NCBI GenBank assembly: GCA_027492675.1
Contig: JAPUEI010000095.1
Location: 49,300 to 88,444 of the forward strand
DNA length: 39,145 nucleotides
Source: Propionibacteriaceae bacterium
Lineage (GTDB): Bacteria > Actinomycetota > Actinomycetes > Propionibacteriales > Propionibacteriaceae
Direction: 5' to 3'
Shown: in pieces, positions 7,110 through 14,840 of the stretch
Numbering within the stretch: the stretch's first letter is position 1
How the letters are laid out: each line of letters opens with the position of its first letter
The notes under the pieces: generated by a model
Database searches by the model: none
What the model was told of the DNA's origin: nothing
The model's input: only the letters and a program-made list of their open reading frames with translations
Translations under genes and position numbers: made by a program

Positions 7110-8104
7110 CAGTCGCATGGGCGGTGCTGGCCGTCGCGGGACCGCTCCTCGTCGCCGCCACCTTGTGGCGCCTCGGCCTGGGCCGGGCTGGACGATGGGC
7201 CGGTGCCCTCGGCGTACTCCTGGCCGGGGCCGCGGGGATCGGAGTGGTCCTCTGCCCGGCCGGGTCTGCCATCGCCTGGGGATCAGCGCTGATCTCGAGC
7301 GCCGCGCTCGCTGTCGCGGCGCTGGTCGTGAACGCCCGCTGGCGGGTCGACCGGGCCGACGCCGACCGACTGCGCCGCGTGGCGGCAAGGAACGCCGACC
7401 AGGTATCGGTCGTGAGCCACGAGATCCGTACTCCGCTGGCCCTCATCAAGGGCGCGGCGGATCTCTTGGAAGAACAGACGCCGGGCCCGCTCACTGACGT
7501 ACAGACCCGCTACGTGGCGACCATCAGCCGCAACTGCTCGTCGGTGATCGCGTTGGCCGAGGACCTTCTCACCCAGGCACGCATCGACGCGGGCATGTTC
7601 CAGATGCACTTGGTACGGGTACGGCTGCGCACCGTCGCTCAACGTGTCATCGCCGACCTGCGGGGCCTCCACACGTTGCCCATCGCCCTGGACGCCCCGG
7701 GCGCGCCGGCGGTGGTGTGGGCGGACGCGGAATTGATGCGTCAGGCTCTGGTCAACCTCATCAACAACTGCGTGGCGCACGCGACCGCGGCGCACATGAT
7801 CACGCTGCGGATCGTGTCGCGAGATGATCAGGTGCTGATCTCGGTGTCCGACGACGGACAGGGGATCGACGAAGCAGCCAGAGCGCGGCTCTTCGAACGA
7901 TTCGCGAGCGGTCGACCGCTTCGCGACGGCACGGGGCTCGGCCTGGTGATCACGAGGCAGATCGTGCAGATGCATGGCGGACGACTGCTGGTCGACTCCT
8001 CGCCCGGAGGGGGGACGACGATGCTGGCGACGCTGCCGGCGGCGGGGTCACGGCCGGACGCGGTGGTCGGGCTCGACACACAGGAAGAAGTGGTGGCGCG
8101 ATGA
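7106..8104 (+). CDS. Sensor histidine kinase with three membrane segments and no sensor domain
   Basis: A 332-residue membrane kinase. Three hydrophobic segments (about 4-22, 31-51, 56-76) are joined by very short loops, so there is no extracytoplasmic domain. The dimerisation/phosphoacceptor motif VSHEIRTPLALIKG carries His105. The ATPase domain has an N box (NLINNCVAHA), G1 (DDGQGI) and G2 (GTGLGLVITRQIV). This is the layout of kinases that sense within the membrane or through a partner protein. The ATG at 7106 is chosen over an upstream GTG because it makes a 4-base ATGA overlap with the previous gene. The next gene, its probable partner regulator, also overlaps by 4 bases. Confidence 0.93.
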   Translation: MTVAWAVLAVAGPLLVAATLWRLGLGRAGRWAGALGVLLAGAAGIGVVLCPAGSAIAWGSALISSAALAVAALVVNARWRVDRADADRLRRVAARNADQVSVVSHEIRTPLALIKGAADLLEEQTPGPLTDVQTRYVATISRNCSSVIALAEDLLTQARIDAGMFQMHLVRVRLRTVAQRVIADLRGLHTLPIALDAPGAPAVVWADAELMRQALVNLINNCVAHATAAHMITLRIVSRDDQVLISVSDDGQGIDEAARARLFERFASGRPLRDGTGLGLVITRQIVQMHGGRLLVDSSPGGGTTMLATLPAAGSRPDAVVGLDTQEEVVAR

Positions 8105-8802
8105 CGGACACGAACGGTCGGGCACTCGTCGTGGACGACGAGCCGCAGATGCTCGACATCGTGAGCTTCGCCCTGGAGACTCAGGGCTTCGAGGTCGAGG
8201 TGGCCGTCGACGCGGAGTCCGCGTGGGCGATGTTCTGCACCGGCTCGTACGACCTCGCGGTTCTCGACGTCATGCTGCCCGGCCAGTCCGGTGTCGAGCT
8301 GTGCCGCAAGATCCGGGCCGCTGGAGCGACGCCTGTCCTGTTGCTGACAGCCAGATCTGACGTGCGCGACCGCATCGCCGGTCTCGAGGCCGGCGCGGAC
8401 GACTACGTGGCCAAGCCCTTCCACCCTCGAGAGCTCGCGCTGCGGGCCGAGGCGATCGTGCGGCGCAGCGCGAAGGCGATGACAGTAGCCAGGATGGGCA
8501 ACCTCACAGTGGGGCCGTATCAGGTCACCTGGGGCGCCACCGTCCTCTCGACGACCGCCACCGAACGCGCGCTGCTCGAGTCGCTGGTCCGCGCCCAGGG
8601 ACAGGCGGTCGCCACGAGCGACCTTCTCGAAGTCGGCTGGCAGCTGACCGATGGTCCAGGAACCAGAGAGATGGTGAAGACGGGCATCTACCGTCTCCGT
8701 CGCCACCTCAGAGACTCCGGGGTGCCGCTCGACATCGTGGCGACCCGAGGCCTGGGCTACTCGCTGCGCCCGATCGGGGCGGAGTCGGTCACCAGACTGT
8801 GA
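8101..8802 (+). CDS. OmpR/PhoB-family response regulator
   Basis: A 233-residue regulator. The receiver domain (about 7-120) has the acidic pair Asp12-Asp13, the phosphoacceptor Asp56 in LAVLDVMLPG, the conserved Thr in LLLTAR and Lys in AKPFHP. The C-terminal winged helix (about 135-228) includes a TATERALLESLV start, a recognition region near YRLRRHLRDSG and the closing TRGLGYSLRP. It overlaps the kinase gene by 4 bases and should be phosphorylated by it. The importer genes follow after 109 bases containing repeat motifs suited to this family, so they are the likely target. Confidence 0.94.
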   Translation: MTDTNGRALVVDDEPQMLDIVSFALETQGFEVEVAVDAESAWAMFCTGSYDLAVLDVMLPGQSGVELCRKIRAAGATPVLLLTARSDVRDRIAGLEAGADDYVAKPFHPRELALRAEAIVRRSAKAMTVARMGNLTVGPYQVTWGATVLSTTATERALLESLVRAQGQAVATSDLLEVGWQLTDGPGTREMVKTGIYRLRRHLRDSGVPLDIVATRGLGYSLRPIGAESVTRL

Positions 8803-8813
8803 CCGACTGTCAC
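8787..8813 (+). promoter_or_regulatory. Candidate response-regulator operator upstream of the importer
   Basis: GGTCAC (8787-8792) and GTGACC (8799-8804) form an 18-bp palindrome with a 6-base centre. GACTGTGAC (8795-8803) and GACTGTCAC (8805-8813) form direct repeats with an exact 10-base period, the spacing OmpR-family dimers prefer. The element overlaps the regulator's own stop codon. A possible -10 (TAGCGT, 8847-8852) lies 33 bases downstream, placing the repeats upstream of -35 as for an activator site. Confidence 0.45.
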
Positions 8814-8911
8814 TTTCGGAGACGGAACCGGCGCACCTCCGCGCTCTAGCGTGAAGCTGCGCCCACACAGGACGCACGAGTCATCACCGTTGCTGACGAA
8901 AGGCAATACAC

Positions 8912-9976
8912 ATGAAGCGCACTGTGGCGCGAAATCTCGCGGCAGTCGTAGCCGCCGCCACGTTGGGCCTGTCGGCGTGCACCGTCGCGGACCCGGCCAC
9001 CCCCACCGACTCCTCCGGGAAGCTCTCCGGGTCCCTCACGGTCGCCTGCGGCGCCATGGAGGACTGGTGCAAGGCCATGACGGACGCGTTCACGAAGAAG
9101 ACCGGTGTCCAGACGAGCTTCGTGCGGCTGTCGTCCGGTGAGACGGTGGCACGCCTCGAGGCAGGGAAGGCATCTCCCGAGTTCGATGTCTGGCACGGCG
9201 GCCCGGCGGATGGCTATGGCGCTGCGTTCAAGTCCGGTCTGATCGAGGCGTACACCTCTCCCAACGCGTCCCAGATCCCCGCGAAGTACCGGGCGGCTGA
9301 CGGCTCCTGGACGGGCGTCTACGTGGGCGTCCTCGGCTTCTGCTCCAACCAGGCCAAGCTTGCCGAACTCGGTGTTGCGGCACCCACCTCGTGGAACGCC
9401 CTGCTCGACCCCAAGCTCAAGAAGAACGTGGCGACAGCGCACCCGTCGACATCGGGAACGGCCTTCACGACCCTGTGGACCCAGGTGACGCTCAACGGCG
9501 GCAGCGAGGACAAGGCTCTCGACTACATGCGCCAGCTGCACAACAACGTTCTCCAGTACTCGAAGTCGGGCACCGCCCCGGGGCAGACCGCTGGCAAGGG
9601 CGAGGTGGCCGTCGGCATCGTCTTCACCCACGACTGCGTGAAGTACCGCGAGAGCGGCATGAAGGACCTCAAGGTCACGTTGCCGACCGAAGGAACCGGG
9701 TACGAGATCGGTGGCGTTGCGCTCATCAAGGGCAGCAAGAACCCCGCGGCCGCGAAGGCGTACATCGACTGGAGCTTGACCCCTGAGGCTCAGAACATCG
9801 GCCCGACAGTGGGGTCGTACCAGGTCCTCACCAACCCGAACTCCACCAAGGATGAGCGCATGATCGACCTGTCGACGGTGAAGCTCATCGACTACGACTT
9901 CGACAAGGCCGCTTCGGCGAAGAAGGCGCTGACGGCGCGTTTCGACGCTGAGATCGCGGCGCAGCCCAAGTCCTGA
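8912..9976 (+). CDS. Lipoprotein substrate-binding protein of an AfuA-type ABC importer
   Basis: A 354-residue secreted lipoprotein: basic start, hydrophobic core, lipobox LSAC with Cys23. The mature part is a type II periplasmic-binding fold, recalling AfuA/FbpA-type proteins. The stretch YSKSGTAPGQTAGKGEVAVG followed by a Phe-Thr-His-Asp segment resembles the AfuA and phosphonate-binding branch. AfuA homologues were first called iron binders, but AfuA of Actinobacillus binds hexose phosphates. I do not see the paired tyrosines of true ferric-binding FbpA, so a phosphorylated sugar or organophosphonate is the more likely ligand. GAAAGG lies 8 bases before the ATG. The permease gene overlaps its stop (TGATG). 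Confidence 0.88.
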   Translation: MKRTVARNLAAVVAAATLGLSACTVADPATPTDSSGKLSGSLTVACGAMEDWCKAMTDAFTKKTGVQTSFVRLSSGETVARLEAGKASPEFDVWHGGPADGYGAAFKSGLIEAYTSPNASQIPAKYRAADGSWTGVYVGVLGFCSNQAKLAELGVAAPTSWNALLDPKLKKNVATAHPSTSGTAFTTLWTQVTLNGGSEDKALDYMRQLHNNVLQYSKSGTAPGQTAGKGEVAVGIVFTHDCVKYRESGMKDLKVTLPTEGTGYEIGGVALIKGSKNPAAAKAYIDWSLTPEAQNIGPTVGSYQVLTNPNSTKDERMIDLSTVKLIDYDFDKAASAKKALTARFDAEIAAQPKS

Positions 9977-11736
9977 TGTCTGCTCTCGACACAGCATCTC
10001 TCACCCCTGTTGCCGGCGTCAGGACGAGCCGGCGGCAGGGGGCCCGCTCCGATCTGAGCGCGAAGCTGTCGATCGCGCTCGTCGTTGCCGTGCTCCTCCT
10101 TCTCGTCATCTACCCACTCATCCAGATCCTCGTGAGGGCTGGCTCGGCGGCGGGGTTGAAGACACTCAGTGGGATCTTCACCTCCGCGGTGAACCGCAGG
10201 ATCCTGCTGAACACGGTGGTGCTCGGTTCCCTCGTGGGAGGGCTCGGGACGCTGGTGGGATTCGGGCTGGCCTATGCCCAGGCTCGGCTGCAGTTCCGTG
10301 GCAAGCGGCTCCTGCACCTGATCACCCTGATGCCGATCGTGTCGCCGCCGTTCGCCGTGGCGACGGCCGTGATCACGCTGTTCGGGCGCAGCGGCATCAT
10401 CACCAAGGGTCTGCTCGGCCTGGAGACCAACGTGTACGGGCTTCCCGGGCTGGTGATCGTGCTGACCCTGTCGTTCTTCCCCGTCGCGTACATGAACCTT
10501 CTGGGCATGCTCCGAAGCCTCGACCCCGCGCTGGACGAGGCGGCGTGCAGCTTGGGCGCCGGCCGGCTGAAGATCTTCCTCTCCGTGACGGTGCCCATGC
10601 TCATTCCGGGCTTCGCGGCGTCGTTCCTGCTTCTGTTCGTGGAGACGATCGCCGACCTGGCCAACCCCCTGGTCATCGGCGGCGACTACACGGTGCTCTC
10701 GCTCCGCGCGTACATCGCCATCATCGGCGAGTACGACGTCGCTGCGGGGGCCGCCTACTCGGTCGTGCTCCTCATCCCGGGCTTGCTGGTCTTCCTGGTC
10801 CAGCGGTACTGGGTGAACCGGACGTCCGTGGTCTCCGTCACGGGCAAGCCCTCGGGGTCGGTGTCGATGATCACGTCCAGGCTCGGTCGGATCCCGCTGC
10901 TCACGTTCGTGGTGGCGATCGCGGCGCTCATCGTGCTCATCTACACCACGGTCGTGGTGGGGGCCTTCACCAACATCCTGGGCGTCGACAACACCTTCAC
11001 GCTCAAGAACTACAGGTACGTGCTCAGCGGGATCGGGTCGGACGCGATGATCACCACCTCGCTCCTCGCGCTCATCGCAACCCCTGTCGCGGGCGTCCTG
11101 GGAATGCTGCTCGCGTGGCTCATCGTGCGCAAGACGCGGCGCCTCCAGGGCGTGCTCGACTTCGCCGGAATGCTCGGCCTCGCAGTGCCTGGAACGGTGT
11201 TGGGCATCGGCTATGCGATCACGTTCAACACCCCGGTGATCTTCGGCCACAGGATGTTCCTGCCGGCCCTCGCCGGGGGTGGCGCGATCGCGGGTGGGGC
11301 GCTGGCCATCGTGATGGTGTACGTCATCCGCTCGATGCCTTCGGGACAGCGCTCCGGCATCGCCGCGCTCCAGCAGATCGACCCGGCCATCGACGAGGCG
11401 TCGACATCGCTGGGGGCGTCCAGCGCGACGACCTTCCGACGGATCACGTTGCCGTTGATCCGGCCGGCCTTGCTGTCGGGCCTCACGTACGCCTTCGCCA
11501 GAGCCATGACGACGCTGTCGCCCATCGTGTTCATCACGACGCCGAAGACGAAGATCATGACGTCCCAGATCCTCTCCGAGGTGGACGCCGGTCGCTTCGG
11601 CAACGCGTTCGCGTACTGCACCGTGCTCATCGTCATCGTGCTGAGCGTCATCGGCGCCATCAATCTCCTCGTCCGTGACAAGACACCGCAGCAGCGGGTC
11701 CGGGCGACCCAGGAAAGAACGGACACACCATCATGA
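9976..11736 (+). CDS. ABC importer permease with two fused membrane domains
   Basis: A 586-residue membrane protein with about 12 hydrophobic segments in two homologous halves, as in FbpB/AfuB and ThiP. Each half carries an EAA loop that docks the ATPase: DEAACSLGAGRLKIFLSVTV near residue 190 and DEASTSLGASSATTFRRITL near 475. Internal fusion means one polypeptide forms the whole channel. The ATG at 9976 shares a base with the binding-protein stop codon, and the ATPase gene starts within its last four bases, so the three proteins are made together. Confidence 0.94.
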   Translation: MSALDTASLTPVAGVRTSRRQGARSDLSAKLSIALVVAVLLLLVIYPLIQILVRAGSAAGLKTLSGIFTSAVNRRILLNTVVLGSLVGGLGTLVGFGLAYAQARLQFRGKRLLHLITLMPIVSPPFAVATAVITLFGRSGIITKGLLGLETNVYGLPGLVIVLTLSFFPVAYMNLLGMLRSLDPALDEAACSLGAGRLKIFLSVTVPMLIPGFAASFLLLFVETIADLANPLVIGGDYTVLSLRAYIAIIGEYDVAAGAAYSVVLLIPGLLVFLVQRYWVNRTSVVSVTGKPSGSVSMITSRLGRIPLLTFVVAIAALIVLIYTTVVVGAFTNILGVDNTFTLKNYRYVLSGIGSDAMITTSLLALIATPVAGVLGMLLAWLIVRKTRRLQGVLDFAGMLGLAVPGTVLGIGYAITFNTPVIFGHRMFLPALAGGGAIAGGALAIVMVYVIRSMPSGQRSGIAALQQIDPAIDEASTSLGASSATTFRRITLPLIRPALLSGLTYAFARAMTTLSPIVFITTPKTKIMTSQILSEVDAGRFGNAFAYCTVLIVIVLSVIGAINLLVRDKTPQQRVRATQERTDTPS

Positions 11737-12860
11737 CCGCGACCTCATCCGAGACCGAGGCGGCAATCCCGGCGGCAGCGGCCCCGGGACGGCTCAACCT
11801 CAGCGCGCTGGTCAAGCAGTACGCCCCCGGCGCCGACGCGGCCGTCGCCGGCATCGACCTGGAGATCCGGCCGGGGGAGTTCCTCACCCTGCTCGGGCCT
11901 TCCGGGTGTGGGAAGACGACGACCCTGCGCATGATCGCCGGTTTCGAGACGCCCACGGCCGGTTCGATCACGCTCGACGGCCAGGACATCGTGGAGATCC
12001 CCCCGAACCATCGACCGATGGCCATGGTCTTCCAGTCGTACGCACTGTTCCCGCACATGAGCGTCTCGGAGAACATCGCCTACGGCCTGAAGCTCAAGAA
12101 GCTGCCCAAGGCCCGGATCGCCGAGGAGGTCGACTTCGCGATCACGTCGATGAGCCTGGTCAACCTCGCACACCGTGCGCCCAACCAGCTCTCCGGTGGT
12201 CAGCAGCAGCGCGTGGCGTTGGCCCGCGCGATGGTGATGAAGCCCAAGGTGCTCCTGTTCGACGAGCCGCTGAGCAACCTCGACGCGAAGCTCCGGGTGC
12301 AGATGCGCACGGAGATCCGGTCGTTGCAGCAGCGCATGGGGATCACGTCGGTCTACGTCACGCACGACCAGGACGAGGCGATGAGCCTGTCCGACCGGAT
12401 CGTGGTCATGAACGCCGGGAGGATCGAGCAGGTGGGTACGCCGGAGGACGTCTATCGCCGTCCCGCATCGACCTTCGTGGCCGACTTCATCGGACGGGCG
12501 AACTTCCTCGACGTGGTCGTGGGCGCCGTCGCGGACGGCGTCACGCAGGTGGAGCTGTTGGGCCAGGAGGCGACCGTACCGGCAGCGGCATCGATCGAGG
12601 CGGGCCCGGCGGTCCTCCTCGTGCGGCCCGAGTCTGTTCGGGTCGATGCAGCAGACGGCGCCACCGGAGTCAGCGGACAGGTCGGACGGGTCCTCAGCAG
12701 CGTGTTCTACGGGGAGTCGGTGGAGTACGAGATCGAGACCGAAGCAGGCAACGTGACCGCGGTGGCGCATGACCCTGCCCCCGGGGACGTGTTCCGTGCC
12801 GGTCGGCTGGTCAGGGTCGGGTTCCAGCCGGACAGGGCGTGGCTGCTTCCTGCGGTGTGA
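11733..12860 (+). CDS. ABC importer ATPase (AfuC/FbpC type)
   Basis: A 375-residue nucleotide-binding subunit driving the importer. Walker A is GPSGCGKTT, the Q-loop FQSYALFPHMSV, the signature LSGGQQQR, Walker B VLLFDEPLSNLD, and the switch His lies in VYVTHDQDEAMSLSDRI. After about residue 250 comes a TOBE-type regulatory domain, as in the CUT1/FbpC ATPases. An Ala/Pro-rich head of about 20 residues precedes the domain. The ATG makes a 4-base ATGA overlap with the permease gene. A strong hairpin follows the stop codon by 18 bases and probably ends the operon. Confidence 0.95.
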   Translation: MTATSSETEAAIPAAAAPGRLNLSALVKQYAPGADAAVAGIDLEIRPGEFLTLLGPSGCGKTTTLRMIAGFETPTAGSITLDGQDIVEIPPNHRPMAMVFQSYALFPHMSVSENIAYGLKLKKLPKARIAEEVDFAITSMSLVNLAHRAPNQLSGGQQQRVALARAMVMKPKVLLFDEPLSNLDAKLRVQMRTEIRSLQQRMGITSVYVTHDQDEAMSLSDRIVVMNAGRIEQVGTPEDVYRRPASTFVADFIGRANFLDVVVGAVADGVTQVELLGQEATVPAAASIEAGPAVLLVRPESVRVDAADGATGVSGQVGRVLSSVFYGESVEYEIETEAGNVTAVAHDPAPGDVFRAGRLVRVGFQPDRAWLLPAV

Positions 12861-12878
12861 GGTCGTCGATCGTCGACG

Positions 12879-12894
12879 CCGGCGCAGGCGCCGG
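12879..12894 (+). terminator. GC-rich hairpin after the importer operon
   Basis: CCGGCGC (12879-12885) and GCGCCGG (12888-12894) are inverted copies with almost no loop. No T-run follows. The hairpin abuts the -10 element of the next gene, so it may both end the importer message and lie in the spacer of the next promoter. Confidence 0.4.
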
Positions 12895-12900
12895 TAGCCT
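12895..12900 (+). promoter_or_regulatory. -10 element of the leaderless acyltransferase gene
   Basis: TAGCCT ends 6 bases before the ATG at 12907, and no Shine-Dalgarno is present. Confidence 0.5.
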
Positions 12901-12906
12901 TCACCC

Positions 12907-13818
12907 ATGATGCTGTCGGATGCCTGCGGCTGGTTCGACCTCGACGACGAGGACACCACGGCCGTGCTGGCCGCCTCCGCCGCGATCGACGCGGATGACC
13001 AGCTGAGGGCGGTCGTGGACGGGGTCGAGCACCAGCTCGCCGACTATTTCGAGGCGCTGGTGCCGTGGGGCACGTTGAACCTGCCGATGCTCTTCGACCC
13101 CGTGGCGGAGCCCGATGCGCCGGGCGAGCTGCGGTGGCTGTACGTCGTCGCGTTCGGTCGCTTCCTGCCTCGCGTGCTCGCGTCGCACGAGCGCCGTGGG
13201 GTTCCTGAGGCCGTCTCGCGCGCGACCTTCGCGGACGTGGGTCGCCACGTACGGATCGCACGTCGGCTGTTCGGCATCCGTGGCTTCACCGAGCAGCACT
13301 GGGCGCAGCTGCACCTGCGGGGCGTGCTGTACGACCTGGGCCGGCTGCAGTTCAACCTCGCCCGTCTCGCGCTCAGCGCTGACGACCTCGCAGCCTCGGG
13401 CATCGACGCCGGACCGGGCACGGTCGTCGTCGATACCCACATTCCGGAGACCGGCCGCCTGGACCCCAGCGAGGCGGACGCGTCGTTCGCGGTCGTCCAG
13501 GCCTTCTTCGCTCGCCACTTCCCCGAGCACGGCACCATCCGCTACGCCACGTGCGACTCGTGGCTCCTCGACCCGCAGGTCGCCGACCTCGTACCCGGGT
13601 CGAACATCGCGCTGTTCGGCGGTCGGTACCGCTTGTTCCCGCCCACGCGGGTCGCGGACCAGGCGGCGCTCGACTTCGTGTTCCGGGCTCCTACGACACC
13701 GCTCGCCGAACTCCCGCGCGACACCCGGCTGCAGCGCGGGCTCGTCGATCACCTCAGCGGGGGCGGCCACATCGAGGCCCGGTACGGCTGGTTGGAGCTT
13801 CCGCTGTCAACCGACTGA
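12907..13818 (+). CDS. GNAT-like acyltransferase-domain protein
   Basis: A 303-residue soluble protein. It resembles actinobacterial proteins annotated as having an N-terminal acyltransferase domain paired with a GNAT-like C-terminal domain. Residues 1-130 are helical and contain ELRWLYVVAFGRFLP. The C-terminal half has strands with VVVDTHIPETGRLDP, a helix in AFFARHFPEHG, and RYATCDSWLLDPQV, hallmark strings of that group. The substrate is unknown in every member I recall. Two adjacent ATG codons occur; the first, at 12907, is placed leaderless behind TAGCCT. The DUF4349 lipoprotein follows 50 bases later behind its own ribosome site. Confidence 0.75.
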   Translation: MMLSDACGWFDLDDEDTTAVLAASAAIDADDQLRAVVDGVEHQLADYFEALVPWGTLNLPMLFDPVAEPDAPGELRWLYVVAFGRFLPRVLASHERRGVPEAVSRATFADVGRHVRIARRLFGIRGFTEQHWAQLHLRGVLYDLGRLQFNLARLALSADDLAASGIDAGPGTVVVDTHIPETGRLDPSEADASFAVVQAFFARHFPEHGTIRYATCDSWLLDPQVADLVPGSNIALFGGRYRLFPPTRVADQAALDFVFRAPTTPLAELPRDTRLQRGLVDHLSGGGHIEARYGWLELPLSTD

Positions 13819-13868
13819 CCGATCGGTGCGTCTTCACTGCGATCACACAGTGTCGAAAGGACCCTCCG

Positions 13869-14777
13869 ATGCGCAGCACCCTTGTTCGCACGATCCTTCC
13901 CCTCGCCGTGGCGTGCGCGCTGCTGGGAGGGTGCTCCAGCGCTGGTGCGACCTCGAGCGAGCCGGCCGCAGGCGGCGCGGACGGACGGGCAGGCGTCCAG
14001 AACGTACAGGTCCCCGCCGAGGCGGACTCCAAGACCGGTGCCGTTCCCGAGAGCCCCATCACCGGAACCCAGCAGGTCGTGCGCACCGCCGCGATGAACG
14101 TCGTGGTGGCGGACCCGGCCGCGTCCGCGGTCAAGCTCAGGTCCATCGCGACCGTGCACGACGGCGTCATCACCAGCGAGAACGTCATGAGCAACGCGAA
14201 GAGCGCGTACAGCACCTCGACCGTCGTGATGAGCGTCCCCGCGGACCAGCTCGACGCCGCGTTGACCGACATCGCCGCGATCGGCGACGTCACCCTGCGC
14301 ACCATCCAGAGCGCCGACGTCACGGCGAAGGTCGCCGACATCGACGCCCGGGTCAAGACGATGCGTGAGTCGATCGCCCGGATGCAGGACCTCCTGACGC
14401 GCGCCGGCTCGGTCGCCGAGATCGCCCAGGTCGAGAGCGAGCTCACCCGGCGTCAGTCCGACCTCGAGTCGCTGCTCGCTCAGCAGAAGGCGCTCGCGCA
14501 GCGCGTCGCGCAGAGCCCGATCACGGTCACCCTGAGCAAGGAGCCGATCGTCGTCGATCCCGAGCCTGAGCCCACGGGCTTCCTCGCCGGACTGTCGACC
14601 GGGTGGAAGGCGCTGAAGGTCTTCACCGTCGGTCTCCTCACCCTCGTGGGGGCGATGCTGCCGTTCCTGGCCTTCATCGCGATCATCGGTGCGCCCATTG
14701 TCTGGCTCGTCCGTCGGCGTCGTACGCCCCCGACCCCGGCCACCGAGGACTCGAGCGCGACGCCGCCGGCAGCCTGA
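13869..14777 (+). CDS. DUF4349 lipoprotein
   Basis: A 302-residue lipoprotein with lipobox LLGGC (Cys22), an Ala/Gly-rich linker, then the DUF4349 domain from about residue 75: paired strands ending in VVMSVPADQLDAALTDIAAI, then a charged heptad-like coiled coil (DIDARVKTMRESIARMQDL to QQKALAQRV) and SPITVTLSKEP. It ends with a membrane helix of about 25 residues and an Arg-rich cytoplasmic tail. It is therefore anchored at both ends outside the membrane; its function is not known. GAAAGGA lies 7 bases before the ATG. It precedes the MoxR cluster on the same strand but is separated by a hairpin and a new promoter. Confidence 0.88.
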   Translation: MRSTLVRTILPLAVACALLGGCSSAGATSSEPAAGGADGRAGVQNVQVPAEADSKTGAVPESPITGTQQVVRTAAMNVVVADPAASAVKLRSIATVHDGVITSENVMSNAKSAYSTSTVVMSVPADQLDAALTDIAAIGDVTLRTIQSADVTAKVADIDARVKTMRESIARMQDLLTRAGSVAEIAQVESELTRRQSDLESLLAQQKALAQRVAQSPITVTLSKEPIVVDPEPEPTGFLAGLSTGWKALKVFTVGLLTLVGAMLPFLAFIAIIGAPIVWLVRRRRTPPTPATEDSSATPPAA

Positions 14778-14804
14778 TCCCACAGGCCCCACCGGACCGC
14801 CCTC

Positions 14805-14823
14805 CGCGCTCCTGTAGGGCGCG
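14805..14823 (+). terminator. Hairpin after the DUF4349 gene
   Basis: CGCGC (14805-14809) pairs with GCGCG (14819-14823), with an inner CCT/AGG extension past one bulged base. It is terminator-like without a T-run and lies just upstream of the next promoter. Confidence 0.35.
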
Positions 14824-14827
14824 TGGC

Positions 14828-14833
14828 TAGGGT
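14828..14833 (+). promoter_or_regulatory. -10 element of the MoxR-cluster operon
   Basis: TAGGGT ends 7 bases before the ATG at 14841. This decides the start: an in-frame GTG at 14823 would have its codons run through the -10 element. Confidence 0.45.
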
Positions 14834-14840
14834 GTCACGC

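Noticed and set aside
9892..11250. A minus-strand frame rich in Glu, Arg, His and Asp opposite the permease
   Set aside because: Hydrophobic permease codons read in reverse give charged residues; the plus-strand protein has clear EAA motifs.
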